Assembly (NCBI GenBank): GCA_900540875.1 | Contig: UQHT01000006.1 | Coordinates: 46,879 to 110,878 of the forward strand | From: an uncultured Collinsella sp. | GTDB taxonomy: Bacteria; Actinomycetota; Coriobacteriia; Coriobacteriales; Coriobacteriaceae | Reading direction: 5' to 3' | Length of the DNA stretch: 64,000 nt | Shown: positions 53,175-62,355 of the stretch, one piece after another | Layout of the letters: the number at the start of each line of letters is the position of its first letter | Position numbering within the stretch: the stretch's first letter is position 1 | The notes under the pieces: generated by a model | Databases searched by the model: none | The model's input: the letters and a program-made list of their open reading frames with translations, nothing else | What the model was told of the DNA's origin: nothing | Position numbers and translations under genes: made by a program

Positions 53175-53351
53175 GACATTCCTCCCAACAAGCGGCACCG
53201 CGCTTCCCGACGCGGTGCACGTCGTAACAATAAGGCCATACTAGCCGATAACGAACACCCCCGGCAAAGCAAAGGCGCAATCGGCTCGATTTAACGTCCG
53301 AACGGTTTACCGGTCCGCCCAACGCGCAATAAAACGTTCCGCCGCATTGTA

Positions 53352-53386
53352 ATAAAAAAGGGCGGCCGGATAACCCGACCACCCTT
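53352..53386 (-). terminator. IIA-Glc terminator
   Basis: AAGGG-GG-GG arms against CC-CC-CCCTT with ATAAC loop; CTTTTTTATT follows in the minus sense. Beyond the IIA-Glc stop by 24 bp. Confidence 0.85.
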
Positions 53387-53409
53387 GCACATCCTTATGT
53401 TGCCGCAGC

Positions 53410-53946
53410 TTACTTGCGAACGACCTTGACGATGGCATCGCCGGCGGCGACAGCGGAGTCAGCCTCGACGGCGAGCTCGACGTCGGCGAACTCGGCGGTG
53501 TTGGACACAGCCACGACGACGCAGTCCTTGTAGCCGGCAGCGGCGATCTTGGCGCGGTCGATCTTGAGCATGGGCTGGCCAGCCTTAACGACGTCGTCGG
53601 CCTTGACGAAGCCCTCGAAGCCGTCGCCGTTCATGTTGACGGTATCGACGCCAACGTGCACCAGAACCTCGATGCCGCTATCGGACTGCAGGCCCACGGC
53701 GTGACCCATGGTGACGGTCACCTTGCCGTCGCAGGGAGCGTAGACCAGATCGTCCTCGGGCCACACGGCGCAGCCCTTGCCCAGGACCTCGCCGCCAAAG
53801 ACGGGATCGGGCACGTCGGCCATCTTGATGACCTTGCCCTTGACGGGCGAGCACAGCACGTCGGCGCCGGCAGAAGCAGAGATGGAGGACGGAGCAGCGG
53901 CAGTCGCGGGCTCAGCCTTCTTCTTGAACATGTCAAACAGACCCAT
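53410..53946 (-). CDS. crr: PTS IIA-Glc-like protein (Crr type)
   Basis: 178 aa from ATG 53946 (GAGGAG upstream). Short N-terminal helix (MGLFDMFKKK), flexible Ala/Pro stretch, then the beta-sandwich with GCAVWPEDD, His82 in TMGHAVGL and the phosphorylation site His97 in VLVHVGVDTVNMNG. A stand-alone IIA lacking IIB/IIC, able to serve a permease without its own IIA, and a possible signalling protein. Downstream of GH1 by 140 bp on the same strand. Confidence 0.93.
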   Translation of the reverse strand: MGLFDMFKKKAEPATAAAPSSISASAGADVLCSPVKGKVIKMADVPDPVFGGEVLGKGCAVWPEDDLVYAPCDGKVTVTMGHAVGLQSDSGIEVLVHVGVDTVNMNGDGFEGFVKADDVVKAGQPMLKIDRAKIAAAGYKDCVVVAVSNTAEFADVELAVEADSAVAAGDAIVKVVRK

Positions 53947-54086
53947 ACGTTTTCTCCTCTTGATTAAGCGCAACGTTGTGCGCATGCCTATGGTGATTAT
54001 AGTGCCAAATGGTTCAAATGCTAAGGTGGGGACTCGAATCGCGAGCCCATCCCAACGCTTTTCCCCGGTGGCACTCATATTGTCGA

Positions 54087-55535
54087 TTAATCCAGGCCCT
54101 CGGCACCGTTGGACTTGATGATCTTCTGGTAGGCGTAGAAGCTGTCCTTGCGGCGGCGCTCGTAGGTACCGGTGCCGTCGTCGTACTTATCGACGTGGAT
54201 AAAGCCGTAGCGCTTGCGCATCTCGCCGGTGCCGGCGGAAACCAGGTCGATGGGGCCCCACCAGGTGTAGGCAATCAAATCGACGCCGTCCTCGATGGCC
54301 TCGCCCATGGCCTTGACGTGGCTCTGCAAGTAGGCGATACGATACGGGTCGCGGATGGAGCCGTCCTCCTCGACCTCGTCGTAGGCGCCCATGCCGTTCT
54401 CGACCACCATCAGCGGAATCTCGTAGCGGGCGTAAATCTCGTTGAGGGCGATGCGCAGACCCAGCGGATCGATCTGCCAGCCCCAATCGGTGGACTCCAG
54501 ATAGGGGTTCTTGCCGCCAAAGGTCATGTTGCCCTCGGTCATCTCGTGATCCTTGTGGGTGCCCACAGTGCCGGACATGTAGTAGCTAAAGGTGTAGAAA
54601 TCGACCTTGCCGTCGGCGATATCCTGCAGGTCACCGTCCTCCATCACAAGCTCGACATCGTTCTCGGCCCAGAAGCGCTTGGCATAGAACGGATACTTGC
54701 CGCGCACCTGCACGTCGGAGCAGTACCAGTTCATGGTATTCATCTCCTGCTGCGTGGCGAACACGTCGGCCGGATCGCACGTGGCGGCATAGGAGAGGAT
54801 GAAGCAGTCCATGTTGCCCATCTTAAACTGCGGATAGTGCTCGTGGGCATAGCGCACGACGCGGCCGCTGGCGACAAACTGGTGATGCAGCGCCTGCATA
54901 CGAGCCTGCGGCGTAGCATGGACCGCCGAAGCCGGGCCCTCAAAGCCCTGAATCATGCTGGTCTCAAAGAGGTTGCCCATGTCCTGAGTGCCGCAGTTGA
55001 TCTCGTTGAAGGTGAGCCAGAACTTGACCTTGTCCTGATAGCGGTCGAAGACGGTCTGGCAGTACTTCTCAAAGAAGCCGATGAGCTCGCGGCTCGCCCA
55101 GCCGTTGTATTTCTCGACCAGGTGATAGGGCATCTCGTAGTGCGACAGGGTCACGAGCGGCTCGATATTGTGAGCGCGCAGGCAGTCGAAGACGCGGTCG
55201 TAAAAGGCGAGGCCGGCCTCGTTGGGCTCGGCGTCGTCGCCGTTGGGGAAGATGCGGCTCCAAGAGATGGACATGCGGAACATGTTGAAGCCCATCTCGG
55301 CGAACAGCGCGATGTCCTCCTCGTAGTGATGGTAGAAATCGATGCCGTCATGGTTGGGGTAGAAGCGGTTGGGGTCGATGTCGATCGTGATCTGACGCGG
55401 CTCCTTGTAGCTGCCGCCCAAGAAATGGTCGTCGACCGAAGGACCGCGGCCGTCCACGTTCCAAGCGCCCTCAAACTGATTGGCGGCCGTGGCGCCACCC
55501 CAATAGAAACCCTCGGGGAACTTGATGTTTGCCAT
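54087..55535 (-). CDS. 6-phospho-beta-glucosidase or beta-glucosidase (GH1)
   Basis: 482 aa from ATG 55535 (AAAGGAG six bases upstream; an ATG two codons earlier is on that site). FYWGGATAANQFEGAW, acid/base TFNEI, nucleophile VVENGMGAYDE, YTWWGPIDLV. The GH1 barrel. Second such enzyme in the window; the nearby IIA-Glc suggests a phosphorylated substrate. AraC upstream (168 bp) and IIA-Glc downstream on the same strand. Confidence 0.93.
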   Translation of the reverse strand: MANIKFPEGFYWGGATAANQFEGAWNVDGRGPSVDDHFLGGSYKEPRQITIDIDPNRFYPNHDGIDFYHHYEEDIALFAEMGFNMFRMSISWSRIFPNGDDAEPNEAGLAFYDRVFDCLRAHNIEPLVTLSHYEMPYHLVEKYNGWASRELIGFFEKYCQTVFDRYQDKVKFWLTFNEINCGTQDMGNLFETSMIQGFEGPASAVHATPQARMQALHHQFVASGRVVRYAHEHYPQFKMGNMDCFILSYAATCDPADVFATQQEMNTMNWYCSDVQVRGKYPFYAKRFWAENDVELVMEDGDLQDIADGKVDFYTFSYYMSGTVGTHKDHEMTEGNMTFGGKNPYLESTDWGWQIDPLGLRIALNEIYARYEIPLMVVENGMGAYDEVEEDGSIRDPYRIAYLQSHVKAMGEAIEDGVDLIAYTWWGPIDLVSAGTGEMRKRYGFIHVDKYDDGTGTYERRRKDSFYAYQKIIKSNGAEGLD

Positions 55536-55702
55536 GAGCATCTCCTTTGCATTGCGGGTCGATAGGCCGAGTATCGCCCACGCACGCGACAGACAGGGGC
55601 AGGGGTGCCAAACCCGACACTTCTTTTCGCAGACGCGCGCTGCAACAGCGCTGCAGCTGAAACTTTTTGACACCGAAGGAGCGAAGACGATCCGCCCCGC
55701 GC

Positions 55703-56695
55703 TTACCGGCGGTATGCCGCGGGGGTGCAGCCATACTTGTCGTGAAACTTACGGTAGAAGAAGCTCATGTTTTCATAGCCCACCGCATGCGCAGCCGCCC
55801 CGGCCGTGGCGCCGCCGCGCAGAAGCTCGGCCGCACGTACCAGGCGTCGCTCCTGCACAAGCTGCCTAAAGGTCTTGCCCACATGCCGCTTGAGGAGCGC
55901 CGTCGCATAATTAGGGCTCAAGCCAAACTCCGCCGCCATCCCCTCGAGGGAGCATGCAGCGAATTCGCGATCGATATAGCCAAGCATTCCCGTCACCAGG
56001 GCAGTGGGCCCCGCCGCGCCGTCCGCCGCGCCGCGCACCAGCTCGCGCTCGTAGCAATCCATGAGCTCGGCCAAAAACAGCTGAAACAGACGCAAGACGA
56101 TCTCGGGACCGTTGGGGCTCGGGTCGTACAGCTCGCAGAGCATCTCCTGCATGTAGCGCCGAATCCGACGGCTCTCGCCGCAATGAAAACGGACATGGCC
56201 CCGATGGTCCGTCTCGCTGTTGAGCGCGTTGAACAAAAACCGCGAGACCGCGCTCTCGCGCGAGAGGCTCGACTCGAGACTCCGGCGCAAAAAAGAGCGT
56301 GAAACGGTCATGCTTAGCATGATGTCGTCCTCACCAAGCGCCGCCACGGCATGCGGGCAGAGGGCGTCGAGCAAAAGCACCTCGTTGCGGCCCAGCTCGA
56401 GCCTCTCCCCCGCCACCGTCTGCGGGCAGCATCCGCGATACACATAGCTCAGCTCCACGTAATCATGCACGTGCTCGGGAACTGCATTAAAGCGCGAGTT
56501 TTTCCTTATCGTCAGGCCACGCGGCATGCCGGGCTGGGCATAGGCAAACCCTGGCTGCCCAATCTTGCGCACTGGACATCCGTCGATTTCGACATGCTCG
56601 GTCATAATCGACCAATCAAATGCCATGCCGTCTTTATAAGTGATCTCACTGGCGCTCAGTTCGCTGAGCCTACGCTCGAGCTCGTCGATCTCCAT
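55703..56695 (-). CDS. AraC-family regulator
   Basis: 330 aa; ATG 56695, no strong ribosome binding site. N-terminal cupin-like sensor (about 60-140, ending RGCCPQTVAGERLELGRNEV) and a C-terminal HTH_18 with two helix-turn-helices (GYIDREFAACSLEGMAAEFG, then GYENMSFFYRKFHDKYGCTP). Effector unknown, probably a sugar. Diverges from the glycoside hydrolase gene (115 bp) and precedes GH1, so it probably controls one or both. Confidence 0.92.
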   Translation of the reverse strand: MEIDELERRLSELSASEITYKDGMAFDWSIMTEHVEIDGCPVRKIGQPGFAYAQPGMPRGLTIRKNSRFNAVPEHVHDYVELSYVYRGCCPQTVAGERLELGRNEVLLLDALCPHAVAALGEDDIMLSMTVSRSFLRRSLESSLSRESAVSRFLFNALNSETDHRGHVRFHCGESRRIRRYMQEMLCELYDPSPNGPEIVLRLFQLFLAELMDCYERELVRGAADGAAGPTALVTGMLGYIDREFAACSLEGMAAEFGLSPNYATALLKRHVGKTFRQLVQERRLVRAAELLRGGATAGAAAHAVGYENMSFFYRKFHDKYGCTPAAYRR

Positions 56696-56809
56696 GGCTT
56701 GCCAATCGTTGATTTGGTCATAGTTCGTCGTGATTCAGATATTAGCAGAACGCGCCGACGCGTCCATAATCTGTGCTATGCAGCAGATCGATCGAGCCAA
56801 GGAGGATCC

Positions 56810-59401
56810 ATGACCGCGTACTATCAGCAGGTGCTCGAGGGCACATACGACAACCACGTGCTTCCGTTTTTGTGGATGAAGGGCGAGAGCCATAAGACCA
56901 TTGCCGAGTATCTGGAAAAGATCGCCGGCGCCGACATCCACGAGGTCTGTCTCGAAAGCCGCCCACACCCCGATTTTTGCGGCGAGGGCTGGTGGCGCGA
57001 CTTGCACTTTGTCATTGACGAGTGCAGGCAGCTGGGCCTTAAGCTCTGGATCTTGGACGACGCACACTTCCCCACGGGCTTTGCCAACGGCGCCGTCAAG
57101 GAGGCCGTGCCCGAGCTCCGCAAGATCGTGCTCACGCACCGCACGTTCGACATCGTGGGCCCCACGTCCGCCGCGAGCATCGCGCTCGCCAACATGCTCG
57201 ACAAAACGGAGCGCTTCTACGGCGTGACATTTATGCAGGACGGCAGCCCCGTCGACGTCGCTTACCGAGTAATCGACGATGCAGACGGCAACCCCAGCCG
57301 CCTGGTCTTCGATGCACCTGCGGGCCTCACGCAGGCATGCGTGATGTTCACGAGCGGCAAGACCTCCTACAACGAGGACTACATCAATATGGTCGACCGC
57401 GCCTCGGTGGCGCAGCTCATCGATGCTGTCTACGAGCCGCATTTTGAGCATCTGGGCGATGAGTTTGGCAAGACGATCCTGGGCTTTTTCTCCGATGAGC
57501 CCGGATTTGCCAACGAGAAGGGCACCACGGGCCCCGATGGCATCTCGGACACGCTCATCGGCAAGGCCACCGCGCCCCTACCCTGGTCGGCCGAGCTTGA
57601 GCGTCGCCTACGCGCGGCACTGGGCGAGCGCTACCTGGCCGAGCTCCCGCACCTGTGGGACCGCGAGCCGGCCGGCGCGCACGTACGCCACGTCTATATG
57701 GACATCGCGAGCACCCTCTATAAGGAGTGCTTCTGCGACCAGCTCGGAGACTGGTGCCGCGCGCGCGGCGTGCAGTACATCGGCCACGTTATCGAGGACA
57801 AGGACTGCCACGCGCGCCTGGGCGTGGGCGCCGGGCACTACTTCCGCGCCGTGGGCGGTCAGGACATGGCGGGCGTCGACATCGTGATCAACCAGCTGGT
57901 ACCCGGCATGGACCGCGGCCTTCGCAGCTACGGACGCGGCGTGTGGGACCTCGAGTTCTATAACTACGTGCTGCCCAAGCTGGGCTCCTCGGCAGCACAC
58001 CTCGACCCCAAAAAGCAGGGGCGCTGCATGGCCGAGGTCTTTGGCGCATTTGGATGGCACGAAGGCCTACGCGAGATGAAGTGGATCGCCGATCATTTTT
58101 TGGTGCGCGGCGTCAATTGGTTTGTGCCGCATGCCTTTAGCATGGCCGCCTTCCCCGACTGGGACTGTCCGCCGCATTTCTATGCGCATGGCCAAAACCC
58201 CCAGTTTGCACACTTTGGGCAGCTCATGAGCTACATGAACCGTACGGCGAGCCTGCTGAGCGGCGGGCGCGCAACGACCCCGGTGGCGCTTCTCTGCCAT
58301 GCGGACGCCGAGTGGGCAGGCGAGGCGAACTTTATGCAGCATGCCGCCTCCGAGCTTATGCGCGCGCAGGTCGACTTTGACATCGTGCCGGCAGAGGCAT
58401 TTGAGGACGCAGGGCGCTATGCCGTTGAAATTGCCGCAGACGGTAGCGGCTTTGGCGTGAACGGCCAGGCATACCGCTGCCTGGTGATGCCCGGAGCCGA
58501 GTTTGTCGGCGGAGCCGTGCTCGACTTTGCCGCGCGTGCCGCAGCCGCAGGTGTTGCCGCGTACGCGCTGGATGAGTTGCCGAACAAGCGCTACGACGGT
58601 GACACTGCAGGCCGCGAGGGCTTTGCCTCCCTGGATGCAGCCGCGGTCGCCGGCATCAAGCTCCTGGCGACCACCGAGCTCGCAGACACACTTGCCAACA
58701 CCGGCATGCAGACCGTGGTTTGCGCCGAGCCCCAGCCCTGGCTGCGCGCACTGCGCTACGAGCGGGCGGGCGAGAGCTATCTGATGCTCGTCAACGAGCA
58801 TCCCAAACAGGGTATCTCCACTCAGATTGCGCTTGCCGACGGCACACCCGTTGCAGGCGCGCGCCTCGACCTGCTCAACGGCACCGAGCCCGCCGCCTTT
58901 GACGGCACGCTCGAGCTGGCTCCCTACGAGAGCTGCATCGTGGTCCTTGGGGCTACAGGTTCCGTTGCTGTGGCAACCGCCGAAGACGAAGCCACATGCG
59001 TCGACGGGCCCTGGGCGGTTGCCTTCTCTGCCCCTGGCACCGATGCCTTTGGCGAGTCTGTTGAGCTTGCAGACCTGCACGACCTTTCCTCGGCCGAGTT
59101 CCCCGGCAAGGCCGGCACATTCCGCTACCGGGCCTCCTTTGTCCTGGGCGAAGCGGCCACCCGCACCGTCATCGACCTTGGCGAGGTCTTTGAGACCGCA
59201 ACCGTCACCCTCGACGGCAAATCCCTCGGCACCCGCATCTGTCCGCCTTACCGCTTTGAGGCCGCCGCACTTTTAGCCGGCGAGCACGCGCTTACGATCG
59301 ATATCATCAACACCCTCGACCACGCCGTCCCCGACATGTTCGGCATGACCGAGCCCTCCGATCCCAGCGGCCTCTTGGGGCCCGTACGCGTGCTCGGGTA
59401 A
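56810..59401 (+). CDS. Large glycoside hydrolase, GH106-like
   Basis: 863 aa from ATG 56810 (AAGGAGGATCC just upstream); the frame runs back over the AraC gene but that part is antisense. The N-terminal region has the segment FLWMKGESHKTIAEYLEKIA, ESRPHPDFCGEGWWRDLHF and WILDDAHFPTGFANG, typical of a TIM-barrel group including alpha-L-rhamnosidases (GH106) and related unassigned enzymes. The C-terminus (about 720-863) looks like a carbohydrate-binding beta domain (FRYRASFVLGEAATRTVIDL). No signal peptide, so a cytosolic enzyme. Substrate likely a glycan with rhamnose or similar, inferred. Confidence 0.82.
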   Translation: MTAYYQQVLEGTYDNHVLPFLWMKGESHKTIAEYLEKIAGADIHEVCLESRPHPDFCGEGWWRDLHFVIDECRQLGLKLWILDDAHFPTGFANGAVKEAVPELRKIVLTHRTFDIVGPTSAASIALANMLDKTERFYGVTFMQDGSPVDVAYRVIDDADGNPSRLVFDAPAGLTQACVMFTSGKTSYNEDYINMVDRASVAQLIDAVYEPHFEHLGDEFGKTILGFFSDEPGFANEKGTTGPDGISDTLIGKATAPLPWSAELERRLRAALGERYLAELPHLWDREPAGAHVRHVYMDIASTLYKECFCDQLGDWCRARGVQYIGHVIEDKDCHARLGVGAGHYFRAVGGQDMAGVDIVINQLVPGMDRGLRSYGRGVWDLEFYNYVLPKLGSSAAHLDPKKQGRCMAEVFGAFGWHEGLREMKWIADHFLVRGVNWFVPHAFSMAAFPDWDCPPHFYAHGQNPQFAHFGQLMSYMNRTASLLSGGRATTPVALLCHADAEWAGEANFMQHAASELMRAQVDFDIVPAEAFEDAGRYAVEIAADGSGFGVNGQAYRCLVMPGAEFVGGAVLDFAARAAAAGVAAYALDELPNKRYDGDTAGREGFASLDAAAVAGIKLLATTELADTLANTGMQTVVCAEPQPWLRALRYERAGESYLMLVNEHPKQGISTQIALADGTPVAGARLDLLNGTEPAAFDGTLELAPYESCIVVLGATGSVAVATAEDEATCVDGPWAVAFSAPGTDAFGESVELADLHDLSSAEFPGKAGTFRYRASFVLGEAATRTVIDLGEVFETATVTLDGKSLGTRICPPYRFEAAALLAGEHALTIDIINTLDHAVPDMFGMTEPSDPSGLLGPVRVLG

Positions 59402-59428
59402 CGCCCCGGGCGCAAACGGCCCAACAAG

Positions 59429-59492
59429 GACAGCGCCCCTATGTTGAGCCCGCGCAGCGTCGAGCGGTCCGTCGTTCATAGACCGGCGGACC
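59429..59492. repeat. Decayed unit F of the variable-stem element
   Basis: AGGACAGCG joined to CGCGCAGCGTCG and a small GGTCCG/CGGACC hairpin with the long hairpin missing. Same joints as units A-C, so a deletion derivative. Confidence 0.7.
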
Positions 59493-59567
59493 AAAACTCC
59501 CAGCCAAGCCGAACGTTTTATTTATCGCTATGATTGGTTTATCGCGACGCAAACGCATAGGAGCCAT

Positions 59568-60422
59568 ATGGATATCAGGCGAAAGATCACGCAGGGCAAA
59601 AGCCTCACCCCCACCGAGCAACAACTTGGGCGAACGGCCCTCGCCATGGGTGAGGATGTGCGCGGGCTTTCCATTAAGGAATTTGCCGCGTGCGCCAACG
59701 TTTCGGTCGCGAGCGTGCACCGCTTTTGCAAAAAGCTCGGCCTCAAGGGATTCAAAGACCTCAAGGTCGAGCTCATCCGCCAGGCGACCGAGGCGGGCAA
59801 CCGGCGCGACGTGGACATCAACTTTCCCTTCGATGCCACCTCCACCCCTGCGCAGGTGATGGAGCGCATGGAGGGGCTCTACCAGACCACCTTGGCCGAA
59901 ACGCAGGAGCTGCTCGACCCTGCACAGCTCGACCACGCCGCCAAGCTCATCATGCGCGCCGGCACCGTGGACATCTACACGGGCTCGCATAACCTGTATC
60001 CAGCGGGAATGTTCCGCGATCGCCTGCTTTCCGCCGGCAAAAGCGCGACGTGCCACGACAGCGTCGAGGCGCAGGTGCGCACGGCGCTCGCCTCGGGTCC
60101 CGACCATGTGGCAATCATCATCTCCTACAGCGGCCTTGCCCCCAACCTCAAGGAGATCTTGCCGATCCTTAGCAGTCGACATGTCCCGGTCATCGTCATC
60201 GGCACGCCGTACTGTGCCCGCATTCACCCCGGCTTTGCCGCCTATCTCACGGTAAGCGACCACGAGAGCATGACGCACCGCATCACGCAATTCGCCAGCC
60301 ATATCGCCGTGCAATACGTACTCGATTCGCTCTATAGCAGCTACTTTGCCAAAGATTACGCCCGCTGCTCCGAGTTCTTAGAGCGCTCGTTCCCCTACAC
60401 CCGCCTGCCCGGACTCAAGTAG
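59568..60422 (+). CDS. RpiR-family regulator (HTH + SIS)
   Basis: 284 aa, ATG 59568 (AGGAGCC upstream). N-terminal HTH_6 (about 1-80: TQQQLGR-type helices, KEFAACANVSVASVHRFCKK) and a SIS sugar-phosphate-binding domain (about 120-260: TGSHNLYPAGMFRDRLLSAG, IIISYSGLAPNLKEIL). It probably senses a phosphosugar and regulates the glycoside hydrolase just upstream. Stand-alone. Confidence 0.93.
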   Translation: MDIRRKITQGKSLTPTEQQLGRTALAMGEDVRGLSIKEFAACANVSVASVHRFCKKLGLKGFKDLKVELIRQATEAGNRRDVDINFPFDATSTPAQVMERMEGLYQTTLAETQELLDPAQLDHAAKLIMRAGTVDIYTGSHNLYPAGMFRDRLLSAGKSATCHDSVEAQVRTALASGPDHVAIIISYSGLAPNLKEILPILSSRHVPVIVIGTPYCARIHPGFAAYLTVSDHESMTHRITQFASHIAVQYVLDSLYSSYFAKDYARCSEFLERSFPYTRLPGLK

Positions 60423-60424
60423 CG

Positions 60425-60450
60425 ACGAGCGTGGATTTTTGGACACTCAG
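60425..60450. repeat. ACGAGCG-TGGATTTTTGGAC repeat, copy 1
   Basis: ACGAGCGTGGATTTTTGGAC and ACTCAG; one to two differences from the copy at 61293-61317, which lies beyond the Xre-desulfoferrodoxin gene. Confidence 0.65.
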
Positions 60451-60455
60451 ATAAC

Positions 60456-60519
60456 GAGCGTGGATAATCTCCCACTTTGAGCCTGCATGCGGCCCAAAAA
60501 CGGGAGATTATCCACGCTC
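60456..60519. repeat. 18-bp perfect inverted repeat
   Basis: GAGCGTGGATAATCTCCC and its exact complement, 28-nt loop, followed by ATTTTGGG. Between the RpiR gene and the converging Xre fusion; perhaps a two-way terminator. Confidence 0.75.
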
Positions 60520-60565
60520 ATTTTGGGTCCCCCGGGAACGCATGAGGAGGGCGGATAGACAGCCG

Positions 60566-61186
60566 TTATTTGCGAGGCGTCAGCGACGTAAAGAGTCCGT
60601 GTTGGTTGCAGTAAAGATATATCCTGCCGCGCCCGGTAATATGGAAGCGCGGCTGCACCGATTGCTCTGGATAGAGCTTCTTAAAGCAGATGCCGTCCAT
60701 AGTCGCATATGCCACAAAGCTAATGTAGTGATCCTTGGTCATGGGATGATCGAGCGTGACGTACCAATCGTCCTCGATGCGCTCGATGGAAAAGGCGTGG
60801 TCCGCGTCCGGCTCTTCGGCCTCCTGGGGAAACATCGTGGAACCACAGCAGCTAAAGCTGCCTTCTCCGAGCGCGTGCACAACGTTTCCGCAGATAGGGC
60901 AAACGTAAAAGACGCCTTTGAGCATATTGCCTGCACGGTTGGCGTTGGCCCGAATGTCACCAGCCAAAAGCTCAGCCACGCTTATGCCGAGTCTCTGGGC
61001 CAAAGGCTCAACGAGGGAAATGTCGGGAAGGCCGCGGCCGGATTCCCACTTGCTGACGGCTTTATCGGTCACGCCAAGGCTTTCCGCCAGGGCGCGCTGG
61101 GTGAGGCCGCGCTCTTCGCGCAGCTGCTTGATGGCATGCGCTGCCAAAAAAGTATGGGAGGCATTGGTTTGCCGTGTCTGGTTCAT
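60566..61186 (-). CDS. Xre regulator fused to a desulfoferrodoxin (superoxide reductase) domain
   Basis: 206 aa from ATG 61186; the frame extends to 61243 but no ribosome site is clear at either. Residues about 15-75 are an HTH_3 (LREERGLTQRALAESLGVTD). Then a desulforedoxin-like FeS4 site with Cys96, Cys99, Cys113, Cys114 (CPICG, SCCG), then a neelaredoxin-type iron site: His130, His147 and His153 (HPMTKDHY), Cys193 and His196 (CNQHG). All five superoxide-reductase ligands are present. Known SORs reduce superoxide in anaerobes; fused to HTH it may be a redox-sensing regulator or a stress enzyme. Confidence 0.88.
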   Translation of the reverse strand: MNQTRQTNASHTFLAAHAIKQLREERGLTQRALAESLGVTDKAVSKWESGRGLPDISLVEPLAQRLGISVAELLAGDIRANANRAGNMLKGVFYVCPICGNVVHALGEGSFSCCGSTMFPQEAEEPDADHAFSIERIEDDWYVTLDHPMTKDHYISFVAYATMDGICFKKLYPEQSVQPRFHITGRGRIYLYCNQHGLFTSLTPRK

Positions 61187-61292
61187 GGGCTGTCCAATCA
61201 AATTGAAGAAATGGAGTGAACCGGTTCGACAGTCAGTATCCATTTGAAGGCCAGACTCGACAACCTACGCTGCGTAGACATGCGCCAATCGA

Positions 61293-61317
61293 ACGAGCGC
61301 GGATTTTTGGACGCTCA
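61293..61317. repeat. ACGAGCG-CGGATTTTTGGAC repeat, copy 2
   Basis: As at 60425, with GCTCAT at the end. The two copies lie outside the Xre fusion gene. Confidence 0.65.
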
Positions 61318-61323
61318 TCCTGA

Positions 61324-61352
61324 GTAGTCATTTAAGAACGTCCCCAATGACC
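61324..61352. repeat. AGTCATT-GTCCCC-AATGA repeat
   Basis: AGTCATTTAAGAACGTCCCCAATGA; same as 25274 except for one base in the right arm. Confidence 0.75.
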
Positions 61353-61360
61353 ACCCCAAC

Positions 61361-61408
61361 AAGGAGTGTCCCCAGGTGCCGGCAGAAAAGGAACGTCCCC
61401 AAGTGCCG
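61361..61408. repeat. 48-bp GTCCCC repeat, copy 2
   Basis: 46 of 48 bases as at 52362-52409. It lies just before unit C, as copy 1 lies before unit B. Confidence 0.85.
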
Positions 61409-61419
61409 GCCCAGCAACG

Positions 61420-61583
61420 CCGATGTTTTGGCAACGACAGCGAGCGGGTCGCATTTGAGACAAGGTGACGTGAAACGAAAGGGCGCTGACCTTCTGGTCG
61501 CGCCCTTGAAGTTGAACGTCAGATTGTCCAAATGCGGCCCGCGCAGCGTCGAGCAGTTACGGCGTTTGGTAAAACGCCGTAAC
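61420..61583 (-). repeat. Variable-stem hairpin element, unit C (pyrE)
   Basis: Outer stem 14 bp with one G-T pair (GCGGGTCGCATTTG with CAAATGCGGCCCGC, right arm 61529-61542), inner AAGGGCGC/GCGCCCTT around TGACCTTCTGGTC, CGACGCTGCGC joint, and the 12-bp GTTACGGCGTTT hairpin (61556-61583) that overlaps the pyrE stop codon by one base. Confidence 0.9.
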
Positions 61584-62263
61584 TAACGAGCTCCGTACTG
61601 CTCGTAGTAGGCATCGATGGCGGCCTTGAGCTCGTCATCGATGACGACCTTGCCGTCGATCTCGTGGTTGTAGAGGGTCTCGACGACCTCGGCCATGGAG
61701 ACGATGCTCGCGACGGGGAAACCGTACTTGGCCTCGATCTCCTTCTGCGCGGTGGTCACGCCACCCTTGCCGACCTCCATGCGGTTGAGGGACACAATCA
61801 GGCCCTTGATCTCGACATCGGCAGCAGCCTTGACCTTGGGATAGGTCTCGTCGATGGACTTGCCGCTGGTGGTGACGTCCTCGACCATAATCACGCGGTC
61901 GCCGTCCTGGGGCTCGTAGCCCAGCAGGTTGCCCTTGTCGGCGCCGTGGTCCTTGGCCTCCTTGCGATCGCAGCAGTACTTGACCTCCTTGCCGTACAGC
62001 TCGTGGTAGGCAATTGCGGTCACGACGGCCAGCGGAATACCCTTGTAGGCCGGTCCAAACAGCACGTCAAAGTCGTCGCCAAAGTTATCGTGGATTGCCT
62101 GGGCGTAATACTCGCCCAGCTTCTTGAGCTGGTAGCCCGTCACGTAAGCGCCGGCGTTCATAAAGAACGGAGACTGACGGCCGCTCTTGAGCGTAAAGCT
62201 GCCGAATTTAAGAACGTCGGACTCAACCATGAACTTGATGAACTCTTGCTTGTAAGCCTCCAT
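61583..62263 (-). CDS. pyrE: Orotate phosphoribosyltransferase
   Basis: 226 aa, ATG 62263 (GAGAGGAGC upstream). FGSFTLKSGRQSPFFMN and the PRPP loop IMVEDVTTSGKSI. Converts orotate and PRPP to OMP in pyrimidine synthesis; cytosolic. The other pyr genes are not in view. The stop codon overlaps the unit C hairpin. Confidence 0.97.
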   Translation of the reverse strand: MEAYKQEFIKFMVESDVLKFGSFTLKSGRQSPFFMNAGAYVTGYQLKKLGEYYAQAIHDNFGDDFDVLFGPAYKGIPLAVVTAIAYHELYGKEVKYCCDRKEAKDHGADKGNLLGYEPQDGDRVIMVEDVTTSGKSIDETYPKVKAAADVEIKGLIVSLNRMEVGKGGVTTAQKEIEAKYGFPVASIVSMAEVVETLYNHEIDGKVVIDDELKAAIDAYYEQYGAR

Positions 62264-62355
62264 GCGGGCTCCTCTCGTAATCGCGTACGTGCCTTCCAGT
62301 TTAGCGCAGGCGAAGCGTCGGTGCGGGCGCGCTTTGCCGAGTCGTCAACCGGCAA

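Noticed and set aside
56351..56809. N-terminal extension of the large hydrolase
   Set aside because: The in-frame upstream part is antisense to AraC; AAGGAGGATCC marks the start at 56810.
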